From Pedobacter sp. UBA4863 (GTDB taxonomy: Bacteria; Bacteroidota; Bacteroidia; Sphingobacteriales; Sphingobacteriaceae): 64,000 nt of DNA. The position numbers and the translations under genes are program-made. The stretch spans positions 62,689 to 126,688 of the forward strand of contig NZ_DHDZ01000029.1 of assembly GCF_002399615.1 (NCBI RefSeq). Reading direction: 5' to 3'. Positions within the stretch are counted from its first letter, which is position 1; each line of letters starts with the position of its first letter. This document shows positions 34,928 to 43,450 of this stretch, piece by piece. The notes beneath the pieces were generated by a model. The model did not search any database and was not told where the DNA came from. It worked only from the letters and a program-made list of their open reading frames with translations.

Positions 34928-35617
34928 ATGAGTACAACTAAGCAGAAGATATTAATTGTTGACGATGAGCCAGATATCCTCGAATTAATTGAGTATAATC
35001 TTAAAAAAGAAGGTTATCAGGTGTTTTTGGCCAGTAATGGTCAAGAAGGTATTAACGTAGCAAAAAAGGTTCAGCCAGATCTAATCATCTTGGATATTAT
35101 GATGCCTAAGATGGATGGTATTGAAGCCTGTCGTTTAATGAGGGCAATCCCAGAGTTTAAAAATACGTTCATGGTGTTTTTAACTGCCCGAAGTGAAGAA
35201 TATTCGGAAATAGCAGGTTTTAACGTAGGAGCAGATGATTATATTGCTAAACCAATTAAGCCAAGGGCCTTGGTTAGTCGTATTAATGCCATTCTGCGCC
35301 GCAATGCTAGCGGTACCGAAGTGGTGGAGAACAAAGTAGAAATAGGAGATTTGGTTATTGACCGCGAATCTTATTTAGTTTACCAAAGTGGCGAGAAAGT
35401 AGTTTTAGCGAAAAAAGAATTCGAACTACTTTATTTGTTGGCATCAAAACCGGGCAAGGTATATACGCGAGAATCTATCCTGAAAAATATTTGGGAAGAC
35501 TCGGTAGTGGTTACCAACAGAACCATCGATGTACACATTAGAAAATTAAGAGAAAAGTTAGGTGAGAATTATGTATCTACCGTTAAAGGAGTAGGCTACA
35601 AGTTTGAACTTTCTTAA
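34928..35617 (+). CDS. PhoB/OmpR-family response regulator transcription factor
   Basis: With the start at the ATG at 34928 the protein has 230 residues. Receiver domain: KILIVDDEPDILELIEY with the acidic pair, phosphoacceptor in ILDIMMPKMDG (about residue 55), FLTARSEE and the lysine in YIAKPIKPR (about 107). The C-terminal winged helix (about 130-230) has KKEFELLYLLASKPGKVYTR, the recognition segment NRTIDVHIRKLREKLG and STVKGVGYKFE. An in-frame ATG at 34898 lies upstream of the predicted -7 element and is rejected. The PhoB-like domain set and the Pho-box-like array before it point to a phosphate regulator; no kinase is adjacent. Phosphate role is inference. Confidence 0.9.
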   Translation: MSTTKQKILIVDDEPDILELIEYNLKKEGYQVFLASNGQEGINVAKKVQPDLIILDIMMPKMDGIEACRLMRAIPEFKNTFMVFLTARSEEYSEIAGFNVGADDYIAKPIKPRALVSRINAILRRNASGTEVVENKVEIGDLVIDRESYLVYQSGEKVVLAKKEFELLYLLASKPGKVYTRESILKNIWEDSVVVTNRTIDVHIRKLREKLGENYVSTVKGVGYKFELS

Positions 35618-35625
35618 GATATCAT

Positions 35626-35657
35626 AAGCCCCGATGAAAATCGGGGCTTCGTTTTTT
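35626..35657 (+). terminator. Intrinsic terminator after the response regulator
   Basis: AAGCCCCGAT (35626-35635) pairs with ATCGGGGCTT (35640-35649) around a GAAA tetraloop, followed by a T-run to 35657. Confidence 0.92.
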
Positions 35658-35841
35658 ATAAGACTTTCTGCTGGGTCGAAAAACCTTTAGTCCGTAAAAT
35701 ATGGCATACCTTTGTCAATACAGGTTTTGTTATTTAATTGTTTTTCAGTTTTTTGTGGGATGCTTTTAGAATAATTAGAAATTAAAGACATTTAATTGCT
35801 GCTAAATGCGAACTTTGCGCCCTTAAACAATAGATAAGGAT

Positions 35842-37080
35842 ATGAAAAGAGTTGTAGTTACTGGTTTAGGAACTATTAATCCGTTGGGGCATAACGTAGC
35901 CGATTTTTGGACGAATATTGTGGAAGGTAAAAGCGCATGCCAAACCGTTACCAGGTTTGATGCTTCGCGTTTCCGTTCGCAAATGGCTTGCGAAGTGAAG
36001 AATTTTAATCCAGTCGAACATTTAGACAGAAACGAAATTAAGCGTACAGACTTATTTACGCAGTATGCTTTATATGCCGCCGCACAAGCCATAGAAGATT
36101 GCGGTATTGACTTAACTACCATAGATCCGTTTGATTTTGGTGTAATTTGGGGCAGCGGACAAGGAGGGATGCAAACTTTCGAAACCGAAGTTGAAAACTA
36201 TGTAACAGGCGATTATAATCCACGTTTCAATCCGTTCTTCATTCCAAAACTATTGGTAAATATGGCATCGGGATTAATTTCGATGAAGTTTGGCCTACAA
36301 GGAATTAATTATACGCCAGTTTCTGCTTGTGCTACGGGTAACAACGCCATTATGGATGCCTTTAACTACATTAGAATGGGGAAAGCAAAAATGTTTGTAA
36401 CGGGTGGTTCTGAGGCAGGTATTACGCCAGCGTCTTTCGGTGGTTTTGCGGCTTTAAAAGCAATGTCGCACAGAAATGACGACCCACAAACTGCAAGCAG
36501 GCCTTTTGATAAAGATAGGGATGGGTTTGTGATGGGAGAAGGTGCGGGAGCTTTGATTTTAGAAGAGTACGAACACGCTAAGGCGAGAGGTGCAAAAATA
36601 TACGCAGAAGTAGTGGGCGCTGCCATGACTGCCGATGCTTACCATATTACGTCGCCACACCCAGAGGGAATTGGAGCGGCTAAAGCAATGAATTTAGCAC
36701 TGGAAGAAGCTAATGTTAAACCAGAAGAGTTAGATTATTTAAATCTTCATGCTACTTCTACTCCTGTTGGAGATTTGGCGGAGTTAAATGCAGCTTACAA
36801 GGTTTTTGGTGCTTCACAGAATTTGCACATCAGTTCTACTAAATCTATGACTGGTCACTTATTGGGCGCAGCAGCAGCTATTGAAGCTATTATTGCCATT
36901 AAGAGCATCAACGATAATGTGATACCCCCAACCATCAATGTAGTTGAGCCAGATCCAGCAATTCCGGTAGGAATGCAATTGGTGTTTAATGAAGCTGTAC
37001 ATAAAGAAGTAAAAACGGCAATGAGTAATGCTTTTGGTTTTGGCGGGCATAACAGTACCGTTGTATTTAAAGAACTGTAA
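35842..37080 (+). CDS. fabF: Beta-ketoacyl-ACP synthase II
   Basis: This 412-residue thiolase-fold condensing enzyme elongates acyl-ACP with malonyl-ACP. The catalytic cysteine is in VSACATGNN (about residue 163), and the two histidines are in NLHATSTPVGD and KSMTGHLLGAA, so the Cys-His-His triad is complete. KSMTGHLLG and GFGGHNSTVVF are FabF-typical. The usual partners acpP and rnc are not next to it; it stands alone between a terminator and the opposing ispD gene. It may therefore be a second ketosynthase rather than the principal one. Confidence 0.93.
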   Translation: MKRVVVTGLGTINPLGHNVADFWTNIVEGKSACQTVTRFDASRFRSQMACEVKNFNPVEHLDRNEIKRTDLFTQYALYAAAQAIEDCGIDLTTIDPFDFGVIWGSGQGGMQTFETEVENYVTGDYNPRFNPFFIPKLLVNMASGLISMKFGLQGINYTPVSACATGNNAIMDAFNYIRMGKAKMFVTGGSEAGITPASFGGFAALKAMSHRNDDPQTASRPFDKDRDGFVMGEGAGALILEEYEHAKARGAKIYAEVVGAAMTADAYHITSPHPEGIGAAKAMNLALEEANVKPEELDYLNLHATSTPVGDLAELNAAYKVFGASQNLHISSTKSMTGHLLGAAAAIEAIIAIKSINDNVIPPTINVVEPDPAIPVGMQLVFNEAVHKEVKTAMSNAFGFGGHNSTVVFKEL

Positions 37081-37095
37081 AATATAAATGGATAG

Positions 37096-37130
37096 GGAAA
37101 TCTGTTGAGGTTATTTTTCAGCAGGTTTTC
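37096..37130 (+). terminator. Wobble-paired hairpin after fabF
   Basis: Arms 37096-37108 and 37118-37130 form 13 consecutive pairs in plus-strand RNA only when G-U pairs are allowed, so the signal is directional for fabF. A short TTAT follows. Confidence 0.5.
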
Positions 37131-37151
37131 TTATTGCACAGGGAGCCAAAA

Positions 37152-37829
37152 TTAGGATATGATATTGTTTTTCAATAGAAACGATGCTAGTTCTAAGTCT
37201 TCTGGGTAGGTAATTTTGATGTTATTTCGGCTGCCATTTATCAAATTAATAGGGTATCCAGCCGCTTCTACCACAGAAGCATCGTCTGTAAATTTAGACG
37301 AATAGCGTTGTTGGTAAGCTTTTCGTAATTGTCCTAGTTCAAAGGTTTGTGGGGTTTGTATTAATACCAATTTGTCCCTATTAACAATTTTGCTCGAGTT
37401 TTCTTGTAGTTTCCTAATAGAATCGCTTGGTTTTACACAAGGAATCGCATTTCCGGCCTCTAAGGCTATTTGAAACGTTTGCGTAATTAAACTGGTATTA
37501 ACTGCCGGTCTAACAGCATCGTGAATGGCAACTATACCATCTTCTTTAATAGTCATTAAACCATTTCTAACCGAATGAAATCGTTCTTTGCCTCCTTCTA
37601 CCAAGGTGTGCGGAATATCAAAATTGTATTTCAAACATAAATCTTTCCAGTACTGATGCTCGGTTTTGGCCAATACCAATATAATTTCTGGTCTAATTTC
37701 GGAAATATAAAAAGCCTGTAATGTATGCATTATTACAGGCTTATTGTTAAGCAATAAAAACTGTTTGGCTATTGCAGTTTGCATTCTTTTGCCAGCGCCA
37801 CCAGCTACTATTATTGCATAGAATTTCAT
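37152..37829 (-). CDS. ispD: 2-C-methyl-D-erythritol 4-phosphate cytidylyltransferase
   Basis: This 225-residue cytoplasmic enzyme makes CDP-methylerythritol from MEP and CTP in the non-mevalonate isoprenoid pathway. Visible are the glycine-rich CTP loop IIVAGGAGKRMQTAIAKQF, VEGGKERFHSVRNGL, the metal/substrate block VAIHDAVRPAVN and IQTPQTFELGQLRKAY, then DDASVVEAAGYPINLI and the terminal KITYPEDLELA. Normal size. It follows queA on the same strand by 121 bp, a gap holding a long inverted repeat. Confidence 0.95.
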   Translation of the reverse strand: MKFYAIIVAGGAGKRMQTAIAKQFLLLNNKPVIMHTLQAFYISEIRPEIILVLAKTEHQYWKDLCLKYNFDIPHTLVEGGKERFHSVRNGLMTIKEDGIVAIHDAVRPAVNTSLITQTFQIALEAGNAIPCVKPSDSIRKLQENSSKIVNRDKLVLIQTPQTFELGQLRKAYQQRYSSKFTDDASVVEAAGYPINLINGSRNNIKITYPEDLELASFLLKNNIIS

Positions 37830-37849
37830 CTTTTGAGTATTTAGATATT

Positions 37850-37944
37850 AGTATTTAGTAGTTAGGACAGTTGTAATAATAACTGGTTTGTGATTAGTTT
37901 AGTATGCAAATAGCTGTTTAACTAAACACTAACTACTAAATACT
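37850..37944. repeat. Spaced 16-bp inverted repeat between queA and ispD
   Basis: AGTATTTAGTAGTTAG (37850-37865) and its exact inverse CTAACTACTAAATACT (37929-37944) are 63 bp apart. The interval holds further related words (TTAGTTTAGT, ACTAAACACTAA), so nested pairing is possible. It fills most of the queA-ispD gap. Confidence 0.8.
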
Positions 37945-37950
37945 TTTTTG

Positions 37951-39000
37951 CTAGATAATCAGCATCGCATCGCCGTAGCTATAAAAACGATATTTCTCTT
38001 TTACGGCAACTTCGTATGCATTCATTACATTTTCGTAACCACCAAAAGCACTTACCATCATTAGTAAAGTAGATTCTGGAGTATGGAAATTGGTAATCAT
38101 CGAGTTAGCAATACTAAACTCATAAGGAGGAAAGATAAACTTACTGGTCCAGTCATTAGCTGCTTTCAAAGTTTTGTTAGCAGAAACTGCCGATTCGATA
38201 GCACGCATCGAAGTAGTACCTACAGCGCAAATTCTTCTCTTTTCCTCAAGTGCTTTGTTAACAATGTTTGCATCTTTTTGCTCGATAATGAATTGCTCTG
38301 AATCCATTTTGTGCTTGGTTAAATCTTCTACCTCAACCGGGCGGAAAGTGCCTAGGCCAACGTGTAAGGTAACTTCTGCAAAATCAATGCCCTTAAGTTC
38401 TAAACGTTTCATTAACTCTCTGCTAAAGTGCAAGCCAGCAGTAGGAGCAGCTACAGCGCCTTCGTGTTTAGCAAAAATGGTTTGGTAACGCTCTTTGTCT
38501 TTCTCTGTAGCTTTACGTTTAATGTATTTTGGAAGTGGAGTTTCGCCTAAAATCTCTACATTTCTTCTAAATTCTTCATCAGTACCGTCAAATAAGAAAC
38601 GGATAGTACGACCACGCGATGTAGTGTTGTCCACCACTTCGGCAACCAATAAATCGTCGTCTCCAAAATATAATTTATTTCCTACACGGATTTTACGAGC
38701 TGGGTCAACCAAAACATCCCATAAACGTAATTCTTTATTTAGTTCGCGTAGTAAAAATACTTCTATAGTTGCACCGGTTTTCTCCTTATTGCCATATAAA
38801 CGGGCAGGGAAAACTTTAGTGTTGTTAAGAATCATTACATCTTTATCATCAAAATAGCCTAAAACATCTTTGAAGATTTTATGTTCAATTTTACCAGTGT
38901 CTTTGTGTAAAACCATTAAACGGGCTTCGTCTCTTTCTTCAGCAGGATCATTAGCTAAAAGAGAATCGGGTAAGTTGAACTTAAATTGAGATAATTTCAT
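37951..39000 (-). CDS. queA: S-adenosylmethionine:tRNA ribosyltransferase-isomerase
   Basis: The 349-residue enzyme moves the ribosyl part of SAM to preQ1 in tRNA, making epoxyqueuosine. It has the QueA opening FNLPDSLLANDPAEERDEAR, VMILNNTKVFPARLYG, the blocks AVAAPTAGLHFSRELM and FAEVTLHVGLGTFRPVEVE, and CAVGTTSMRAIES, then NFHTPESTLLMMVSAFGGYE. Length and order are normal. A Bacteroidota-type promoter with both elements lies 109-140 bp upstream. No other queuosine gene is in the window. Confidence 0.97.
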   Translation of the reverse strand: MKLSQFKFNLPDSLLANDPAEERDEARLMVLHKDTGKIEHKIFKDVLGYFDDKDVMILNNTKVFPARLYGNKEKTGATIEVFLLRELNKELRLWDVLVDPARKIRVGNKLYFGDDDLLVAEVVDNTTSRGRTIRFLFDGTDEEFRRNVEILGETPLPKYIKRKATEKDKERYQTIFAKHEGAVAAPTAGLHFSRELMKRLELKGIDFAEVTLHVGLGTFRPVEVEDLTKHKMDSEQFIIEQKDANIVNKALEEKRRICAVGTTSMRAIESAVSANKTLKAANDWTSKFIFPPYEFSIANSMITNFHTPESTLLMMVSAFGGYENVMNAYEVAVKEKYRFYSYGDAMLII

Positions 39001-39108
39001 GTGTAATTTTTAATTGTTTATGATCTTGGCAAGGGCTAGTTGCTTAAAGTCTATCTTACAGGGATAGCTCCTAACTAAAACTTGCTTTTGATACCCTAAA
39101 TTAGGGCG

Positions 39109-39140
39109 CAAATTTACGAATTAATATTCTCTTTTTGCAA
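39109..39140 (-). promoter_or_regulatory. Bacteroidota-type promoter of queA
   Basis: On the minus strand ATTG (TTG at 39140-39138) is followed after 21 bp by TAAATTTG (39116-39109), matching the phylum consensus. It predicts a leader of about 100 bases. Confidence 0.6.
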
Positions 39141-39429
39141 TTAAATATCAGTAAGATAACAAACGTATGGTTTTAGGTTTTTTATAAATTCAATTCCTAA
39201 AGCTTAGCGCCTGTTTTAATTTTAGTCAATCAAATATATACGGACGATTGGTACGCCGTTTTCTGCACCTAATAGTAGTATTTGTCATCCATGTCAAACG
39301 CGTTATTTGTGTATGCTATTTATTTAAATAGGCTCTTAGTTTGGGTTATAATGCACTTTTAGGGGCGGCTCGCAAAACTTTTACTTTTACCTTTTTACTT
39401 TTCACTTACTTAGGTGTAACCTTTTTAAG

Positions 39430-39437
39430 TACATTTG
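39430..39437 (+). promoter_or_regulatory. Candidate -7 element for the permease gene
   Basis: TACATTTG fits TAnnTTTG and ends 11 bp before the chosen ATG at 39449. A longer reading from a TTG at 39341 would have to start upstream of it, which argues for the shorter protein. No -33 TTG is visible. Confidence 0.35.
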
Positions 39438-39448
39438 GTCTAAACATT

Positions 39449-40696
39449 ATGATATTAGTTTTTAAACTTATCGGAGAAAGCTTCAGGTTTGCTTGGGACG
39501 CCCTGCGACAAAATAAACTGCGGACTTCTCTTTCGCTATTGGGCATTACCATTGGTATTTTTATCATTATTGCTGTATTTACTGCGGTAGATACCATGCG
39601 TAACCAAATACAGTCAAGTGTAGATAAGCTTGGCTCAAATACTTTATTTGTACAAAAATGGCCATGGATTTTTAGCGATAGTTTCCCATGGTGGAAATAT
39701 GTAAACCGCCCAGAACCATCGTATAGAGATTATTTGCTGTTAAAAGAGCGGATGGAAAGCGCAAAAGGGGTATGTTTTGAAATTTCGGCAAGTAATAGAA
39801 CAGTTAAATATAGAAGTAGTTCGGTAGAGGGAGCAATTTTAAATGCTGCTACCCAAGAGTACGACCAAACTTGGAATTTAGAATTTGAAAATGGCAGGTA
39901 CTTTACCGAAAATGAAGGAAAGTCGGGTACGCCTGTTTGTATATTGGGTGCTGAAATAGCTGAAGGCTTATTTGGAAGCGCAGACCCCATAGGTAAGCAA
40001 ATTAAAGTGATGGGCCGCAGGGTAACCGTAGTTGGAGTTTTCAAAAAAGAGGGCGAGGATATGATGGGCATGTCGCAGGATAAAAATGTACTTATCCCTA
40101 TGGCTTTTGCCAAGGGTATTTTCGATATCAATAACGAAAGATATAACCCGCAAATTACGGTTAGGGGGAAGGATAATGTTAGTTTTGAAGAAGTGGAAAG
40201 CGAGTTGTTAGGGCAAATGCGTGCCGTTAGACGTATTAGCCCCGGGCAAGAAGATAACTTTTCGTTAAATAAAACGACCATGCTCTCTAATCAATTAGAC
40301 ATGATGTTTGATGGTATAAATATTGGCGGTTGGATTATTGGCGGCTTTTCTATTTTAGTAGGCGGTTTTGGTATTGCTAACATCATGTTTGTGTCGGTAC
40401 GCGAACGGACCAATATTATAGGCATACAAAAATCGTTAGGGGCCAAAAATTACTTTATTTTATTGCAATTTATTTTCGAAGCTGTTGTACTCTGTTTAAT
40501 GGGTGGTTTGTGCGGTTTAGCTATTGTTTATATAGGCGTGTTGTTGGTGTCCAATTTTACCGATTTTAAAGTAGTTTTATACTTAAGCAACGTGATGTTG
40601 GGCATTGGCGTTTCGGTAGCTATTGGTATGGTTTCTGGTTTTTGGCCAGCTTATTCGGCTTCTAGGTTAGATCCGGTAGAGGCAATTAGAAGTTAA
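39449..40696 (+). CDS. MacB-like ABC transporter permease
   Basis: The 415-residue protein begins with a short cytoplasmic part ESFRFAWDALRQNKLRTSLS, then TM1 (LLGITIGIFIIIAVFTAVDTM). A large periplasmic MacB-like domain (about 50-290) follows, then three C-terminal helices including the FtsX/MacB block GGFGIANIMFVSVRERTNIIG and RLDPVEAIRS at the end. It is the membrane subunit of a tripartite efflux or lipoprotein-type mechanotransmission transporter. Neither the ATPase nor the periplasmic adaptor is adjacent, so the partners must be elsewhere. Start chosen at 39449 because relatives open close to the DALRQNK block. Confidence 0.88.
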   Translation: MILVFKLIGESFRFAWDALRQNKLRTSLSLLGITIGIFIIIAVFTAVDTMRNQIQSSVDKLGSNTLFVQKWPWIFSDSFPWWKYVNRPEPSYRDYLLLKERMESAKGVCFEISASNRTVKYRSSSVEGAILNAATQEYDQTWNLEFENGRYFTENEGKSGTPVCILGAEIAEGLFGSADPIGKQIKVMGRRVTVVGVFKKEGEDMMGMSQDKNVLIPMAFAKGIFDINNERYNPQITVRGKDNVSFEEVESELLGQMRAVRRISPGQEDNFSLNKTTMLSNQLDMMFDGINIGGWIIGGFSILVGGFGIANIMFVSVRERTNIIGIQKSLGAKNYFILLQFIFEAVVLCLMGGLCGLAIVYIGVLLVSNFTDFKVVLYLSNVMLGIGVSVAIGMVSGFWPAYSASRLDPVEAIRS

Positions 40697-40765
40697 TTAA
40701 CATAAATTTTAGATAAGAAAAGTAAGCTTTTCGCTAGCAAAGAATATCTTTTGTGTTTAGCACTA

Positions 40766-40808
40766 ATAAAAGAAGCGTCCCAATGTAAAATTGGGACGCT
40801 TCTTTTAT
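40766..40808. terminator. Strong bidirectional terminator
   Basis: An 18-bp perfect stem (arms 40766-40783 and 40791-40808, including GAAGCGTCCCAA) has a seven-base loop with A and T tracts on either side. It separates the convergent permease and aminotransferase genes. Confidence 0.92.
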
Positions 40809-40822
40809 CTTTAATGTGGTTA

Positions 40823-42019
40823 CTAGCGTAAATTGCCTAGTGCTTCTTTTATTCTTCTTAAGGCTTCTACCAAACTCTCGTCTGATGCGGCATAAGACAA
40901 GCGGATGTAGTTATCGTTACCGAAACTATCGCCGCCTACGGTTGCCACATGGCCAACGTTAAGCAAATAGAGTGCTAAATCTGAAGAGTTTTTGATGATA
41001 TTGCCATCTGCATCTTTCTTGCCAAAGAACGAACTAATTTCTGGGAAGAAATAAAATGCACCTTCTGGTAAGTTCGTTTTTACACCTGGAATGTCTTTCA
41101 ACAAATCATAAACTAATTGACGACGGCGAGCGAACGCTTTTTTCATTTCATTTACGGTGTCTAAACCTTGCTCGTAAGCTACAATACCTGCACGTTGCGC
41201 AATAGAGCAAGTTCCGGAAGTGGTTTGTCCTTGTAGTTTATCATTAGCAGCGGCAATTTCTTTGCTTGCAGCAATGTAACCTAAGCGCCATCCTGTCATT
41301 GCAAAAGCTTTAGAGAAACCATTTACAATAATTACGCGGTCTTTGATGCTTGGGAATTGTGCGATAGATTCGTGTTGATCAACAAAGTTGATATGCTCAT
41401 AAATCTCATCAGAAAGGATGAATATATTTGGATGTTTTTCAAATACTTTTGCTAAAGCAGCTAGTTCATCTTTGCTGTAAACGGTACCTGTTGGGTTGTT
41501 TGGCGAAGAGAACATGAACAACTTGCTTTTTGGCGTAATTGCCGCTTCTAGTTGCGCTGGCGTAATTTTAAAATCGCTTTCTATAGAAGTGTTGATGAAT
41601 ACCGATTTACCTTCGGCCAGGGTTACCATTTCAGAGTAAGAAACCCAATAAGGTGTAGGAATGATTACCTCATCGCCTGGGTTAATTAACGTAAGAATAA
41701 CGTTAGAAAGCGATTGCTTTGCACCTGTAGAAACAACGATTTGAGAAATATCGTAATCAAGGTTGTTTTCTGCTTTAAGCTTGTTTACAATAGCTTGGCG
41801 TAAATCTGGGTAGCCCGGTACTGGCGAGTAACGAGTGAAATTGTCGTCTAGTGCTTTTTTTGCAGCTTCTTTTACGTGTTCCGGAGTGTTAAAGTCTGGC
41901 TCGCCTACACTTAGGCTAATTACGTTTACGCCTTTTGCAGCTAATTCACGACCCAATTTGGTCATTTTTAGGGTAGCCGATTCTGAAAGGTTATTTATTC
42001 TGTCTGATAAAATACTCAT
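40823..42019 (-). CDS. Class I pyridoxal-phosphate aminotransferase (aspartate aminotransferase type)
   Basis: The protein has 398 residues when started at the ATG at 42019 (MSILSDRINNLSESATLKMT). Blocks of the AspC I-gamma type are seen: ISLSVGEPDFNTPEHV, TGAKQSLSNVILTLINPGDE, SSPNNPTGTVYS, the PLP-related LSDEIYEHINF and the lysine segment VNGFSKAFAMTGWRLGY that forms the Schiff base. The C-terminal NYIRLSYAASDE holds the carboxylate-binding arginine. Likely reaction: aspartate plus 2-oxoglutarate to oxaloacetate plus glutamate, with possible broader specificity. A longer TTG start would fall inside the -7 element. Confidence 0.93.
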   Translation of the reverse strand: MSILSDRINNLSESATLKMTKLGRELAAKGVNVISLSVGEPDFNTPEHVKEAAKKALDDNFTRYSPVPGYPDLRQAIVNKLKAENNLDYDISQIVVSTGAKQSLSNVILTLINPGDEVIIPTPYWVSYSEMVTLAEGKSVFINTSIESDFKITPAQLEAAITPKSKLFMFSSPNNPTGTVYSKDELAALAKVFEKHPNIFILSDEIYEHINFVDQHESIAQFPSIKDRVIIVNGFSKAFAMTGWRLGYIAASKEIAAANDKLQGQTTSGTCSIAQRAGIVAYEQGLDTVNEMKKAFARRRQLVYDLLKDIPGVKTNLPEGAFYFFPEISSFFGKKDADGNIIKNSSDLALYLLNVGHVATVGGDSFGNDNYIRLSYAASDESLVEALRRIKEALGNLR

Positions 42020-42037
42020 GATGTTTCTGTGAGGTAG

Positions 42038-42045
42038 CAAATATA
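42038..42045 (-). promoter_or_regulatory. Candidate -7 element for the aminotransferase
   Basis: The minus strand reads TATATTTG, a full TAnnTTTG match ending 18 bp before the ATG at 42019. It decides against the upstream TTG start that overlaps it. Confidence 0.45.
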
Positions 42046-42394
42046 AAAACCTTCTTTATAAAGCCCTAATAAAAGATGTTTTTTAATGGCATTTGTTTAA
42101 ATTTTACAAGGTTTTGTTAGTAATTTGTTAATGCCTTAAGCGTTTACGCCTTATGGGCTAATTGAAAACTATTCAGCTGCAAAAACAAAGCTGCCATAAG
42201 CTACTGAATTATACGTAGGAGCCGTCTATTAGCTCGTTGTATTGTTTGGCATCTTTGCCAAGCACGCAGCTACCCTAATGATATGCGTATAAAAGTTCTA
42301 GAAAATTAAATTTACAGAATTTAAAGGCAATGTTTTTGGTCTAAAAACAATGAAAGCCTGTTCATTCCGTAATTGGGACAAGTGCTGTGGCTAA
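42041..42394. other. 354-bp divergent intergenic region
   Basis: No gene is supported between the aminotransferase and the CDF transporter. It holds the aminotransferase promoter at the left edge, an imperfect hairpin around TTAAGCGTTTACGCCTTA (42137-42154), a small hairpin TGTTTTT/AAAAACA (42331-42349), and at its right edge the start of a 25-bp dispersed repeat (42378-42402) also found at 62022. Confidence 0.5.
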
Positions 42395-42402
42395 ATGCAC
42401 AA
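42378..42402 (+). repeat. Dispersed 25-bp repeat, copy 1
   Basis: This 25-bp word, with the 18-base core CTGTGGCTAAATGCACAA, is nearly identical to 62022-62046; the two copies differ only at two purine positions. It overlaps the annotated start of the CDF gene, which suggests that the true CDF start may be further in. Confidence 0.8.
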
Positions 42403-43450
42403 AACTTTCGGCACTAAAATCGAAATGTTTTATACAATTAATGTAGTTTTGCTAATCGTAAAACACATCGTCTTGACCACCAATAAAAGAGCCATATTAC
42501 TATCGTTATGTGCCGGTATTTTGCTAATGCTGGCTAAGTTTATTGCTTTTTTTATTACCAATTCTAATGCAATCCTTACCGATGCTGCCGAAAGTATTGT
42601 AAATGTATTGGCTAGTGCCTTCGCTTTTTATAGTATTTACCTTGCTACTTTGCCCAAAGACGAAAACCATCCTTATGGGCATGGAAAAGTAGAGTTTTTT
42701 TCGGCTTTTGTAGAAGGTGTGTTGATCGCTATTGCCGGTATCGTTATCCTCATAAAATCTACTTATAGCTTGTTTTATGGTAATGAAGTTTCAGATTTAT
42801 ACAACGGTGCAATAATTATTGCCGGTACTGGTGTCGTTAATTTAGTAATGGGCTTATATCTTGTTAAAACGGGGAAAAACAACAAATCGTTAACGCTAGA
42901 GGCAGATGGAAAACATTTGTTGACCGATGCCATAAGTAGTGCAGGTTTAGTGGTAGGAATTCTCGTTATTCAGCTTACGCAGGTTTTATGGTTAGATAGT
43001 GTGATTTCTGTTTTTATAGGAATTTACGTTGTTTATAATGGCTACAAGCTTACGCGTAAGTCTGTTGGGGGGTTAATGGATGAAAGTAACCTAGAGCTAG
43101 TAAAAGAAGTAGTAGAGGCTTTACAGCAAAACAGGCAAGCAAGTTGGATAGATGTACATAACCTAAGGGCGCAACAATACGGTGCCGACTTGCACATAGA
43201 TTGCCACATTACCTTGCCTTATTATTTTGATTTGAATGCGGTTCATAAAGAAATTTCGAGCATAGATGCGATGATTAACCAAACCGTTAATAACAAAACG
43301 GAATTATTTATTCATGCAGATCCGTGTTTGCCCGCTTGTTGTCATTATTGTAAAATGTTAGATTGTAGGGTAAGGCAAGAAACATTTACCGGAGAAATTA
43401 AATGGGATATGGATAATGTAACCAAAAATCAAAAGCATTTTAGTTTATGA
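42395..43450 (+). CDS. Cation diffusion facilitator (CDF) family metal exporter with Cys-rich tail
   Basis: The protein has up to 351 residues and six membrane helices. Helix 2 carries the metal site NAILTDAAESIVN, followed by the characteristic HPYGHGKVEFFSAF. Helix 5 carries LEADGKHLLTDAISS, supplying the second half of the zinc/iron site. A cytoplasmic ferredoxin-like domain follows and then an unusual C-terminal extension with five cysteines and a histidine (CLPACCHYC, then CRV). It should export Zn2+, Fe2+ or another divalent ion by proton exchange. The start is uncertain: the first ATG lies in a dispersed repeat, and ATG 42425 or a later codon is possible. Coupled to the NUDIX gene by a 4-bp overlap. 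Confidence 0.88.
   Translation: MHKTFGTKIEMFYTINVVLLIVKHIVLTTNKRAILLSLCAGILLMLAKFIAFFITNSNAILTDAAESIVNVLASAFAFYSIYLATLPKDENHPYGHGKVEFFSAFVEGVLIAIAGIVILIKSTYSLFYGNEVSDLYNGAIIIAGTGVVNLVMGLYLVKTGKNNKSLTLEADGKHLLTDAISSAGLVVGILVIQLTQVLWLDSVISVFIGIYVVYNGYKLTRKSVGGLMDESNLELVKEVVEALQQNRQASWIDVHNLRAQQYGADLHIDCHITLPYYFDLNAVHKEISSIDAMINQTVNNKTELFIHADPCLPACCHYCKMLDCRVRQETFTGEIKWDMDNVTKNQKHFSL

Larger units (their letters stand above)
39001..39448. other. Divergent intergenic region queA / MacB-like permease
   Basis: About 450 bp without a supported gene. The left quarter is the queA leader, where I compared the sequence with preQ1 riboswitch patterns and saw no match. The queA promoter follows at 39109-39140, adjacent to a palindromic CCCTAAATTAGGG. 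The remainder is AT-rich with a pyrimidine-rich stretch (39374-39409) ending in a candidate -7 element TACATTTG at 39430-39437 for the permease. Confidence 0.55.

Noticed and set aside
39001..39103. Possible preQ1 riboswitch in the queA leader
   Set aside because: The leader length and gene are suitable, but I could not find the short hairpin plus A-rich tail of class I or the class II arrangement.
39341..39448. TTG start extending the permease by 36 residues
   Set aside because: The added hydrophobic segment is not family-like and the candidate -7 element would fall inside the coding region.
39730..40281. 183-codon open frame on the minus strand
   Set aside because: Antisense to the periplasmic domain of the MacB-like permease; an effect of codon bias, with no recognisable protein features.
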